A DNA stretch of 64,000 nucleotides from contig JARYHS010008074.1 in the NCBI GenBank assembly GCA_031002005.1, forward strand, positions 280,055,930 to 280,119,929, written 5' to 3'. A program made the position numbers and the translations under genes. Origin of the DNA: Vandiemenella viatica (lineage: Eukaryota > Arthropoda > Insecta > Orthoptera > Morabidae). Below are positions 1 through 11,533 of this stretch, piece by piece. Position 1 is the first letter of the stretch; every line of letters starts with the position of its first letter. A model generated the notes under the pieces. The model did no database searches. It was not told the origin of the DNA and was given only the letters and a program-made list of their open reading frames with translations.

Positions 1-3000
1 GAGATCTTAATCTTTAAAATGATACTTCATTAAATGAATTCAGATAGGTATCCAGGGAGATAAATGACTCGGAACACAGAAAACAGCATTTTAGACATAT
101 TGACATTTTTGTCGTTTAAGAGTCGAATTCCGAAAACTTTCTTTCTTAAAATATGATGTTACCAAAGTGGAGTCCATACGCTTTAAAATGACACCTCATT
201 CATTGATTTCGGTTAAGTATGAAGGAAGATACGGGCTTGGGACAATAAAATACCTTATAGAAATAATATATATGATGACTGGGCTGCCGCACTAAAGCAT
301 AGGCGAGAATGTGGGGTTGAGTGAAGTAGAAGAAACATTATTAAGGGTAAAAAAATTATTTTTACACACATACTCGAAATCAAGTTATAAAGTCGATCTC
401 CATACATGTAACGGAGGGAACCATGCCCAATTGCACAGGTATTCGAAAATTTGATAACTGATATTTTATAATTTGTTATTACGTTATGTATTTCAAGAAA
501 TATTTTTTCTATGAATCTTCTACTTGCTTTTTAACAAATCGTAACAGAACCATACACCGTATTTAAATTGATTGATACCTTTGAGATTTTTATTCAAGTA
601 GAACCAAACCAATTCAAACATTTCTTTTTTTGCTGGCTCAACATTTTACGTTATTTCATTCAGTTTTACAATTTTTGTGTTTCGTTCTGCATTTGAAATT
701 TGTACGGTTTTATCTAGAAGGAGCCGGTGTGATTTAGGTGAAGACAAAAGACACGATATTATGTCAAAACTAAGCTATTTCAGGTTAACCAAATCGTGTA
801 CCTTGGAAGTGCCAATAGCCATTTAATTAAAATCTAATTACTGAATATTTCTATAATCATATCTGTTAATAATTATCTCCAGTTTTAATTAACCCAGTTG
901 AAGTATCTATACTAAATAATTGACGAAAACTATTTCTCCATTACGTCTGAATGAAAATAGTAATTTGTAATATGTTTCGCCAACGTTGCATCGAGATTTA
1001 GTAATCTCAGTCTGGTATTCAAATGCAAAATTCGTAATTTTGTGTAAGCCAGTAGCAAAAAGCACCTGGCCATTCTGAGTAATTCAAATTCGGATAAAGG
1101 CATAAAAATTACTGACTGGTAAATGATTTATGAATTAAATAAATAGAAGCAAACAACCATAGGAAAATATTAAGATAATTATTTATATGCCTGCATAGTA
1201 GTTATAAAGTCAAAATATTTTTATATAATCAATTTTTAGTAACTCCTGGACTCCAACAGAATAACGGAATTGCAAAGTATAATTGAAGCAGTGAGTTTCG
1301 CTATCAATTGAAAGTAAGTCAATGAAAATATAGTTGCCTATACTCGTCTTCTGTTGTGGTAAGACATATGATTGAATACGAGCTACTGTGGAATTTATTA
1401 AGAGATGACGGTCGCACAGACATACTTGAAAACGTCCCAGGCTTTCGAATCACTACTTCAGTATATACAATTAAGTGAATGATTGAGAAGAAAAGTAATA
1501 TGTTATTACTGAAAGACTAATGAGAGACAGATTTTAGCTAAAATCCACCTTACATTTTGTTGAGTGGGCCAGAAATCGGAATATCGATATAAAAAATTGT
1601 ATTACTTGCTTCAAATATCTAACAAAATATTAAACCTTAATAACAAAAAACTTACGCACAAACGACACTACTTCTAACAAAAAAAAAAACACGCCGCAGC
1701 TATATTTATGTAAGGGAAAAGTGAAGGAAAGTATGTTAGTTCATTAAAAGATAATTTAGTAAGAACAACTTACAAACATCAAAAGCTGTTTTCATTATGC
1801 TTGATCTGAATTCATGAATACCCTTCCAAGTGTCCATTTGAGCAGTGATACAGACAGGATACCATAAAGGCTTGTCAGACACATTTCAGTGATGTGCTCC
1901 ATACCCCACCACCAGTTATTCATTCTTCTAATTTTTTAAACTAAACGATCCCCCACTCCAGGTTTACTAATTAAATAATATTATCAGTACATACTTTTGC
2001 ATCATAAAACTGTCAATGATATTAAACTTTTTTCTTGAGTGTTCTGATATTATCTCTTCATTTTCTGAGGAACCCAATGTCATTGATTGACTTGACAGTA
2101 TCATTGTGCAAATTGATTTTTTTTTTTTACATTTTTCCGCAATTGTTTACATTTGAAATGAGTAGGTAGCATCAGAGTTAAGAACATAGTTCAGAAAACA
2201 GTTGTATTAAAGAAATAAGCGCGTGAGATAAATAGAGTCTCTGGAGGGATATTACTGCAGCACGTGCGTGGAATAATCTCCAAGAGGAGAAAATGGGTCT
2301 GTGGAACCGTAAAGTGGACGTGAGATATATCCTCTGAGAATGAAAAGTAAGAAAGGTAATTAAATGAGATATACATCCTGACTCTGCACGGGAGCAGGTT
2401 CTATTTGATTTCAAAGTTGTTCCTTGAGACATAACCAAACTTTTCAAGATTCTATTTTACAATAACCATTTAGTTTCATTCAAAGTTTGAAACACCCTTT
2501 ATTTCAGCATTTATTATTCCTAGAGGAACAGCGTGAAAGAATTCACAAGAGTCAGAAAGGTATAGAAAGGTATACGACGTACTCTCAGTCATTCCTTCAA
2601 TCAATTTTTTTCTCCTACATAATGTATATAGCAAATAAATAATAACTTTTATGAGTATATTGTATTGTTACTTGCTTATGTAAGCCACCATCATTTCGAA
2701 AAAATTCAGCCTTATCTTTATTTCGAATCACGAGAAAAGACTGTAGAGCACTGGTGAAACATTTCCGAGAAAATTGCGGAATTTTCATGACAAAAACGAA
2801 ACATTCAGTGTTTTATACTCATAGGAAGATATATAAAACAAAGTATTAATAGCTGAGTTAAAAGTTTATTTCTCTAGACAGTTCGTTCTAAAAAAAATTC
2901 GCTGGATTATAATTCATTTGCTGTGGGTAATAATTTGCCTTACCTTGATAGTACCAAGAAAGAACCTGATATCCTTTAACACGTTGTTCCATACTCGGAA

Positions 3001-4900
3001 CTTTATGAAGGATGGATCACCTGTAAGATGTGACGTGTATGATTGTGACAGTTTGTTCATATTTGCTCAGATTTTTAGGCTGAAAAGAAACTAGAATATG
3101 TGCCAAAACTATCCCCACAAAGGTATAGGGCAGATTGGCGGGATTTTCGTATATCCTCAATTGATAAAGAAATATAATATATGTTTTATATTGATTATAA
3201 TGTAAACATTGCGGACCGAAATTATAGTGAAGTAAAATTCTCAACCTTTTTTTTTTTTATAAAGCCCTTATTTTTCTCGTCTTCTCCTAACCTCCCCAAC
3301 AGCTGTTTATCTGTAGCTATTATGTTACGATGCTTTTAAAATTCTTATTTTTGAGTAGAAAAATTGTACCTCTGAATTTTGGCTAAACTCCTAAATTATC
3401 GTAAATACATCATTGAATTATAAATGATTAATCCTTCCAAGTCAATATAAATATTTGTAGCAATTATAATGACTGCATAATATTTTTATCGTCCTGCATA
3501 TGAACAGTGTTGCGAAAATCCCAGGGATATAAATTGTGGCTGATTGCTGTTTCACTACGTAGCTGACAAGAGTGCGACATCTACTGTGAACGTCAGTGTC
3601 ACCATAGTGGGAGGCTTTAGCCACATTTAAGTACGGAAATTAGAGTGGTGTGCGAGGAAAAAATGAGCCAAACTGCGAAATCACAACCCAGAAGTTGTAA
3701 TTTGCACAACAATTTTTTGATATCAGAGAGCAGAATCCATTACTGAAAAACCAGCTCGAAGTACAGAAGCAATAATATATTTCCACTGTGAGGAAGAACA
3801 TTTCCAGAAATCACGTGGGCCAGTCAAAATTATTATTCGTTCAGGCAAGCTCTGAATTCATAGTAATTCCCGCCCGCAACAGCGTGCACTTTCATTTTAC
3901 ACATAGCGGGTATCCGAAACACACGGCCAATCCAGCTGATGTATTCGATTCAGTTTCGAACGCTACCACACTTACGCGATATTGAAATGTGATCTTTGAC
4001 TAATGTTCAGAATATGTCCAACGGAATTCTACCCATAAACGCAAGAGATTATTCCAAATTTCATTAATTATGTGAAGACATGTCATATTAAGTCCCTGAT
4101 AATTATATTTATATATATGCTAGCCTGGGATAAATTTAAGTGTTAATGTCATTTTGATTCCATAAAATGATGAGAGTTCTGTTCCCCTGAATTAAGGACA
4201 TAAAACGCCTTTCATTTCAATAATACCATTTCATTATTTTAATGAAGGTTAAATTAATAATTTTTTAAATTCAATTAGAAACTCATACTTAATAAATTTG
4301 GGATATAATATTACAATATGGCTTGTAACGGTACTTAACCGACAACATTCGGAGCAAAAAAGCGACGGTTTATGCGGAATTTAAGTGGGTTTAGAAAAGC
4401 AGTAAGTCATACTGACGTGCGCGAGATATGAATCTGACTTTCTAGGTCGAGAATATTGGCATTAGTGAGTGTTGAGCCACATCTGAGATTTCTTCTCATT
4501 GGCAGTACACCGAAAGTCACATGAGGTTTCTTTTTCTGTGAATACAGCGTCGATTTTTAGTGTTGGCATAAGGCACCAATTACGATTCAAACAATGACAT
4601 ATCGAAGAGGAGCGAACAGGGTAGAAATTTCCTCGAATGACTCTGTGAAAAAAAAAAAAATTAAAACCATCGTAAGCAACTCAGGTAAAACGGTTCATGA
4701 CGAACGACGGTATTACTTGTTAGATGTGTACAATGTAATTCATAGGTTTGAAAGTGGTGCACACAAATGGAAGTTTCGGGGTACATAGTTTTCCCATGCG
4801 ATATTGTAAGAAAAATATTATTATGGGATGGATTAAGATTCAGACTACTTAAATCCGTTTTTGGTTGTGTTAGTTCAATTAACGTAAATTGGTAACAAAT
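1..4900. other. AT-rich intergenic DNA, nothing recognised
   Basis: AT-rich sequence with short homopolymer runs. Open frames here are below about 90 codons, have no recognisable domains and are no longer than expected by chance at this composition. I see no tRNA, transposase or reverse transcriptase motif. Confidence 0.5.
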
Positions 4901-4940
4901 TGTTAAGAATGTTCATTTAACTCTTTACTGTTGAAGCCAT

Positions 4941-5850
4941 CTATACTAATAAAATGCTAATCTTGGTAACTATGTCTATCATACAGTGACGTCGTGCAGC
5001 CAGTCTTCGCTGCTGGATTTACAACGAACTGTATATAAGAGGCCATTTCCATTTAGTTAAACATCCGCGAAAAAATAAATTACCAAAAAACTGAAAGAAA
5101 AGTATATTTCAGATTTAATTAACATATTAATATTATTAGCTGCATGTGGTTTATATACGTTTGTTCGATGTAGAAGTTTTAGATAAAGCCTTAGCTCTTA
5201 GATATGTAAGAAAAATGCTTTAATTTTCGAGCAACTATGTTGGCGGATGTTTTGATTCGATTGAAATTTAGCCTGGATCGCAATGACAACTGGAATCTGA
5301 AATTACAGCAGAGGGCATAAGTATACTTTAAAAAATATATATATATATATATATACTTCCACAATGATCGTGAGCTATGCGACCTAAACAACGATTAAAA
5401 CTAATATTATGCGGTATAACGTCAGTTGATAAGATTTATTTGTAATTTACTTTGCTTTCATTGTTGCCGTATTTCAGCCGCATGGAACTGTGTTAGCCAT
5501 TCAGACGTTGTAGAATGGATTTGAATCACGAAAAAGGGAGATGTAAGGACACGTGAAGATTTCTGGTTAAGTTTATATCGTGATGCATGTCACCAACATG
5601 CGATACAGTGAATGTATTAATTCGCATGTGATTCAAGGTTTGATTTTATAACAACAATACTAGCGGACTTTGTGGTTAGGTTGAAATGCAACCTGGATCA
5701 AGATGAGAACTGAAACATTTTGCTACAGCGTAAAGCATGGAGAATCGTATTGAGAGTAATTTTATACCAATTCAGGATGGGAACTGAAGCTTTTCGAGGG
5801 CACGATAAATTGCGTTGTGTGCTATTTTATTATACTTAAGCATCTGCGAG
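4941..5850. repeat. diverged dispersed repeat, possibly Helitron-like
   Basis: Starts near TCTATACTAATAAAATGC (about 4948), a sequence resembling the 5' ends of many insect Helitrons. Within it a phrase of the form GCGGA..TTTTGATT..GATTGAAAT..AGCCTGGATC (about 5240-5310) recurs at 5660-5730 as GCGGACTTTGTGGTTAGG..CAACCTGGATC. Similar 'AGCCTGGACCGGAATGG' text occurs near 48180. The copies are strongly diverged. The Helitron label rests on the start motif only; I found no RepHel coding sequence or 3' hairpin-CTRR end. Confidence 0.35.
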
Positions 5851-7800
5851 TTAATGACTTGGCAGAACACTCCAATCAACACGTCATTCTTAACGGGCTT
5901 TGAGGTCAGTTATTTAATATCCAGCTTAGATTCCTACATAACTTTTCTGACAAACTGTATGTTCATAGGAAAATATTTTAGCTATAATGCCATACTTCAT
6001 GCCAGATAACTGTCGTAATAATAGCAATAATTAATCAAATACATAAAATTTTGTTTTTAGTGGGCAATACCAATCTTATTGTTGTAATTAGCCTCCTTTT
6101 TTCTTTTTAAAGTTTCTTTGTCCGATTTACTTTAATTTGACCAAGCCTGGTAGCGTTGGTGTTGCTTTCGTCCTTCAATCCTGATTGCGGTTAATGCAGT
6201 TTACTGAAATCTCAGCATGCGAATGGTAACATTGCCCCTTGGAAAGATCACAGTCGAATTCCTTTCCGTTCCCTGGCCTCATCCTCTCTCAATGAGCATG
6301 ATATCGACGAGCCGTTTAAGCACGAAGGCAGGAAAATTTTGTTTGTTCTAAAAAATGCTAGCCTTAATTTCAAGACATTAATAGATTCGTTAAGAATAAA
6401 CGTGTTACCTAAAAAAAACAAGCTATGCTACATCATCCGACAGTTGCAAGGTGCTACGTGCTATCCACAAACTCACCTCATACTGCAAAATTTAGACTAG
6501 GCATTATTACTCTCTGCTCTATTTCATAATTAACACGTTACAATTCACTATACAAAGACTAAATTAGCTACCGATACAATTATATCAACGTTTAACGAAG
6601 TCATGAAACATGTATCACAGGTTGTTTTCCATTAGCATCATCAAAATATTAAATTAAAGATTAATTATAAGTAACGTAATTCTAAGAAACCGGTTGCTGT
6701 TTTATTGCTCTTTATTACTTTCTAAATGGGCGACAGTGAAATTAAATAATATTACAAGATTTCATTGTACGAGTATCGTCTATAAAACATATTCACGTTT
6801 TGCATTCATTCGAAATCTCTTTTATCGTTTTCAGTAGGATATTCACTTAGTTTAATTATTGATTAATTACTTGCTCCATTTCAGTTGATAACTTAATTGA
6901 TATTAGTCCTGCCCTTAAATCCATCATATAGTTCACTTAATTAGTGGCTAATTGCTTTAATTAATATGAATGAGTGATTCTATAAATAAATCGCAGTAGA
7001 ATGTCACACGAAGTGTTTCAGCGACTACTTTGGATCGTTTAGAATTCACTTATACGGTACTAAGGCCAAACGTTCAAATCTCAGGGAGAAACTAAACTTT
7101 CAAAACATTTTCATGCCACTGTATGCGAGTGCTTCTCCAAGATGAAAAACTCAAGATGTTAGCGACTTCTTTAACTAATCGTAACTTACCAACATATTGT
7201 AATTGGTCATTTCCTTTGCTCCAGCTATCTAAGGTTTGGGGGCTTCGAAATTATTTCGTCGTAACTTTGCTTGGTATTCCTTTAGTATTAAATATCTACG
7301 GTAAAGTACAAAAAAAGTTTGTATAGAAATCATACCGTTGTCAGGCAAAACTTCTAGAGTGTCTTCATACTTAGATTGTAAGTTTTCTCTAAAGCTATGG
7401 AATACTAACAAAAAACATAAAAAGTTTAAGAAACAGAAAATTTGAAACACAAGAAACCGCGACAAAAGTTATTTCAGTCTGATTAATTGCATTAGCCTTT
7501 TTCTAGTTACTGTTTATTATTCTCAAGATTCGTATCAGTTTCACGAGGTTAAGAAGCTCTTAACGTGTCATTTAACTTAGTTTTCACCATGAAATCTCGT
7601 TTAAAAGTGTCAAGCGATGAAAATGAAAAGGCAGTACGTCACTAATCATTTAAAACATACATTCTGTTGTACGTAATATTTAATTTCATGTAAACAGAAG
7701 CCGCTGTTTTATTTTTTTCTTAATCTATTAAGACTATGTTGATTTTAAGAACATATCAATCTTTTAGGAAATCATTTTCATTAATATATTAAAAAATTAA
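5851..7800. other. AT-rich stretch, nothing recognised
   Basis: No domain-bearing reading frame, inverted repeat or tRNA-like box noticed. A 67-codon frame at 7123-7326 has hydrophobic residues but resembles no family I know. Confidence 0.45.
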
Positions 7801-7804
7801 CCTT

Positions 7805-8080
7805 AGTGATCATGGACGCCGGCAGGATTACTTTAAGGGAGGTGCATCTGGTTTTTTTTTTTATATACATTATATATAATTATACTGAATTTATTGACAA
7901 GGTGTTGAACAAATTTCGACAACAAGCTATGCGCCTTAAATTATTAATCAAATAGTGAATTTAAAAATAATTTTTTTGTTTCTTATTCTTTTGCTGTGTA
8001 TTTTCTTTCATAGCAGGTGGAGGGGAGGTGCAAGTGCACCCCCATTCACCTCCCTCCCGGCGCCCATGATAGTGATCATT
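7805..8080. mobile_element. small palindromic element (candidate MITE)
   Basis: The left side reads TGATCATGGACGCCGGCAGG (about 7807) followed by GGGAGGTGCA. The right side (about 8025-8079) is the imperfect reverse complement: GGGAGGTGCAAGTGCACCCC, then CACCTCCCTCCCGGCGCCCATGATAGTGATC. About 275 bp lies between the outer ends, AT-rich inside, with no coding potential. The ATGGGCGCCGGCAGG-type terminus is typical of non-autonomous DNA elements in arthropods; superfamily not determined. Confidence 0.45.
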
Positions 8081-8439
8081 CGGCTAATGATTGAGCCGAT
8101 AAATGAAAACTACTGTACCAGTACTTGCCAGACAATTAGTTGGGTTCGAGTAGTGATTTTTGCATATGAGCATTTTATAATACGTGCAAATTTGACTATC
8201 CAAGTAACTTCTGACTACCTTGAAATAGCTTATTGGTTGAATTTATTCTGTTTCGGGAACTCTGGCGGAATATGTAACACAAATTTACCCATTCTAAAAA
8301 AAATATGATGCACAATGTAGTTTCGAGAATCCAACATCGTCATAAAAATTTGACGAAAACAACCTTTGACGATCTTAACGAAAAGACATAGGAGCATTTT
8401 GTCGCTGAGGGCAGTCCTCATTGTTCAGCACACTGCAGC

Positions 8440-8625
8440 AGTATATCTGCGGGAATATTCTCTCAACTTTGATGGCGTCCCCTCTTGGAGGCGGCGACAT
8501 CGTTCCTCCATCAGGCAGCGCTGCGGGGTCCCTGGGAACAGAGTGTGGCGCGCTTCTTTCAGGATGATGCACGCGGCCTGCGGCATCCCCTGTGGGCAAA
8601 GTTTCCTGGACCGTCAAGTACGTTT
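8440..8625. other. GC-rich island, possible exon of unknown gene
   Basis: About 180 bp of roughly 60% GC in surroundings well under 40%. It is open in more than one frame on both strands. On the plus strand it lies between possible acceptors (GTTCAG and CTGCAG near 8426-8437) and a GTACGT donor near 8617; on the minus strand acceptor-like TCCAG/ACAG precede it. None of the translations matches a family I recognise. It could be an exon, a fragment of a GC-rich transposon or a small CpG-rich regulatory element. Confidence 0.25.
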
Positions 8626-10370
8626 CTTCTTATTCGCGTTCCGATATAAAATCAGAATTGTTTTCACCCACAGAACGTTTATTTTCATGAATCTCTCAGT
8701 AATTTACCAGTATAATGGTTTAGGAATTGACATACGTTTTGATCAATAAAGGGAAATTATTAGAAATAGTTTGATGACAATATTTATACGAACATTTCAC
8801 GCACACAGACAAAAAAGAAGCAGGTTTGTTCTAGACATCTGTTGATACGAATTAGACGGGTTTGATGTGGGTCCGTTCAGAGCGTGCACGGTCCGAAACA
8901 CAGTTTCACTGCTTAAATAATGCGGACGGAATTTGGAGGCTGGAACACATAGCGATACTTTCCAGTGGGGAAGGTTTGCTCAACAATTTTCCCAACAAGT
9001 AATTCTACTTTTTCTGCTCCGTCATGTCACCATGTTAACATTTCAAATTTGCCGTGTTTGTCCGAAATCGGTGGGAGGTTTCTAATTTTTGTGTTCTGCT
9101 ATTTCAGCTGATTTTGAGAATATCTCTTAATTTACGCTTTTGAATTTTAGAGTGACTTGGGTCGTTCTTGAACATCATACAGTATTACATGGAACTGCAT
9201 TATTATTATTTTTTTTTTACTTTAAAAATTTTGCATTCTGACAGCTTTTCTAATTGGCTGCAACGCAATATCAGTTTTTGTATTGGAAACAGATATTCAA
9301 ATATTACTTTGAAACTTCCGCTATAATAGATTGCGCCATCGACACAATTTCTGCGTTTGTAATGTTTGTAACATAACGATACAACTGCTGGCAAAGTAAC
9401 TAACAACTAGAATAAATTATCATTACTGTAGTTTATAATTCCATCTGCTGAACTCTTTGTTTGCATTCTTGAAACTTATGATACATTTTTGCTGCAATAT
9501 TTTGATTTAATGCAGCTTTCTTCTGTCTTGTCCCATAACATGTTCAAAATTGGAATTTTCTAAGGGAAGAACTACATACATCTAGCATAAAGTAATACAT
9601 TGTCATTTAAATGTTTTAAGAAACTGAGATTTCAATCAGTTTTTGTAGCACAAACGTAATTAATCCTACAGTTTACCAACGATCAAGTTGAAATAAACTG
9701 AAGTTTTGTGAGCTGCGGAGATATCAAAATTGAAAAGTTTCCTGATTATACGTCCTATAGCGTATGTAACATGTCTATAAAACGTTAAATAACTTGCACC
9801 AGCGAAGGGGATAACATATCATTATGTTTGCACGTGCGTAGTTCGAACTAAATAAACACTGCTTGGTGACCACAAACGTAACTATCTACTCACTACCACA
9901 TACGCTGTAGGACCAAAAAACAGAATTATCAAAATCATGGATTTCACATAGTAAAATTAATATGCACCGTTGAAGAAATAGGGTATCATTTATGTAGTGT
10001 AAACTGTAACCCTCGCAGCACAATTTTGTTTTACCGAAATCAGAGTCACTTCATCACCACAATGTATCTTCAAATAAACGTACTTTAATTCTATCGTAGT
10101 TACCTAGTCTTCACTTCAATCAGTCATTTCAGAATATAACTTCTTACCTTAAGCATGAGATTCTCATCTCTTGATACCATCGAAGTTAGGAAAAAATAAA
10201 TTAAACTCGTCATCAATCACAGTTAAGTACAAAAACATTCAACCATACGCTGAATTCATTATTATAAGTCGTAATTCTCTGAAAGTAAGTACCATACAAT
10301 GTCGCAAAATTGAAAGGTATTTGCTGTACGACATCCGCTCTTGATACTATAATCTTCAGTCAAAATTTAA
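8626..10370. other. AT-rich stretch, nothing recognised
   Basis: No supportable gene or repeat structure seen; short frames only. Confidence 0.45.
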
Positions 10371-10374
10371 AAAT

Positions 10375-11320
10375 AGCCGCGATACCTTGGTGTGAAATTA
10401 GACGATAGACTAAATTTTATGGCCCATATGGAGGAAGCATGTGGTAGAGCCACCTCAGTCATGAATAAACTAATCAGTATGGGGCAAAGGCGTTTCCAAC
10501 TTTCACCACTTGTTATTCGAATATACCACAATACAATATTAACATCAATTGTGGGGTATGCAGTCAGCGTCTGGGCGATACACCTCAGAAAAATAAAACC
10601 CAGCAAACTTTTGAGGAGCACACAGCGAAGTATTCTAATCAGGCTGAGTGGTGCTTACAAAACAACAGCAACTGATGCCCTTACCGTGGCACTGGGGGGG
10701 GGGGGGGGGTTGGCCACTGGATTTATAAGTTCGCAAGCGGGGGGCATTATACTGGCGCAGGAAAGGGAATCTGGAACAGTTAGAGAAAATCACGAGAGCA
10801 CTTGCAACAACAGCTGCAGATGTAAACAAATTGTTATTGGAAGAATGACAGCAAAGGTGGAATGTTAGCGCAACAGGAAGAAGGATGTAGCAAATGTTTC
10901 CAAGTGTATGTGAAAGGCTCGAAATGTCGCATCTTCTCCCATCGCCTGGGCTGGTAAACTACATAACGGGTCATGGTCCTTACAAAAGTGAACTGCAAAG
11001 AAGAGGAATAGTGAACAGCGGTAGCTGTGACTGCGTAAACGAGGGCACTCCGGAACATGTTGTGTGGGAATGTGTTTCAACAGCGGAACAAAGAGCGCCA
11101 TATCAGCAAATGTTACAGGGCAGGCGCATTTTCGACATATTGGGTGACCAGGAAATGGTACTTCCTTGATGCAGCTTGCAATCTGGCATCACAAGCAGCC
11201 AAAGAAAGATTCTTGGCACTTAGAAACAGTTTACCTACACTGACGGAAACAGATTCAACCGACAGCGACCAGCGACCGAGTAGTGATAATTCGCGAAGAA
11301 AGACACTTCAACAACAGTAA
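10375..11320 (+). pseudogene. R1-like non-LTR retrotransposon 3' end, frameshifted copy
   Basis: 5'-truncated C-terminal part of an R1-clade-like LINE protein: it opens at the RT thumb motif YLGVKLDDRLNF and continues through SVWAIHLRK, LSGAYKTTATDALTVALG. The frame is broken at a run of G near 10693-10710. Coding similarity resumes in another frame at about 10894 (SPGLVNYITGHGPYKS, then CDCVNEGTPEHVVWEC, the C-C-H-C zinc knuckle) and shifts again near 11160 to the tail 'LASQAAKERFLALRN'. Every segment is paralleled by the intact copy at 11555-12550. At least two frameshifts make this non-functional. It ends right next to Penelope-like sequence. Confidence 0.85.
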
Positions 11321-11533
11321 CACCTCAAATCACACAAACATCCAACAACATGGAACACAATGGAAAGAAGTGGTATACTATGACATACTCAAACAAGTAT
11401 AGTCACAGGATAACAAATATATTTAAAAAACAAGGAATAAACATTGCTCTCAAAACAGACAACTAGATCCAAAAACAAGTCAGAACTCAACCACAAACAG
11501 ACAAATTCCATAACTCTGGCATATACCAACTGA
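11321..11533 (+). pseudogene. Penelope-like element, piece upstream of GIY-YIG domain
   Basis: From about 11371 the frame reads WYTMTYSNKYSHRITNIF, then KKQGINIALKTDN, one TAG stop, and on to KFHNSGIYQL. This is the linker preceding the GIY-YIG endonuclease in Penelope-like retroelements. It stops at 11533, exactly where an R1-like LINE begins, and resumes in frame at 13199. One internal stop (about 11464) shows decay. The RT domain itself is not present upstream, where a different LINE end lies instead. Confidence 0.75.
11521..11533 (+). repeat. left target-site duplication (13 bp)
   Basis: ATATACCAACTGA occurs here and again exactly at 13199-13211, on the two sides of the R1-like LINE insertion. 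A 13-bp duplication is in the normal range for target-primed reverse transcription. Confidence 0.85.

Noticed and set aside
2178..2447. 89-codon minus-strand frame
   Set aside because: No recognisable domain, overlaps other chance frames, no splice or promoter context.
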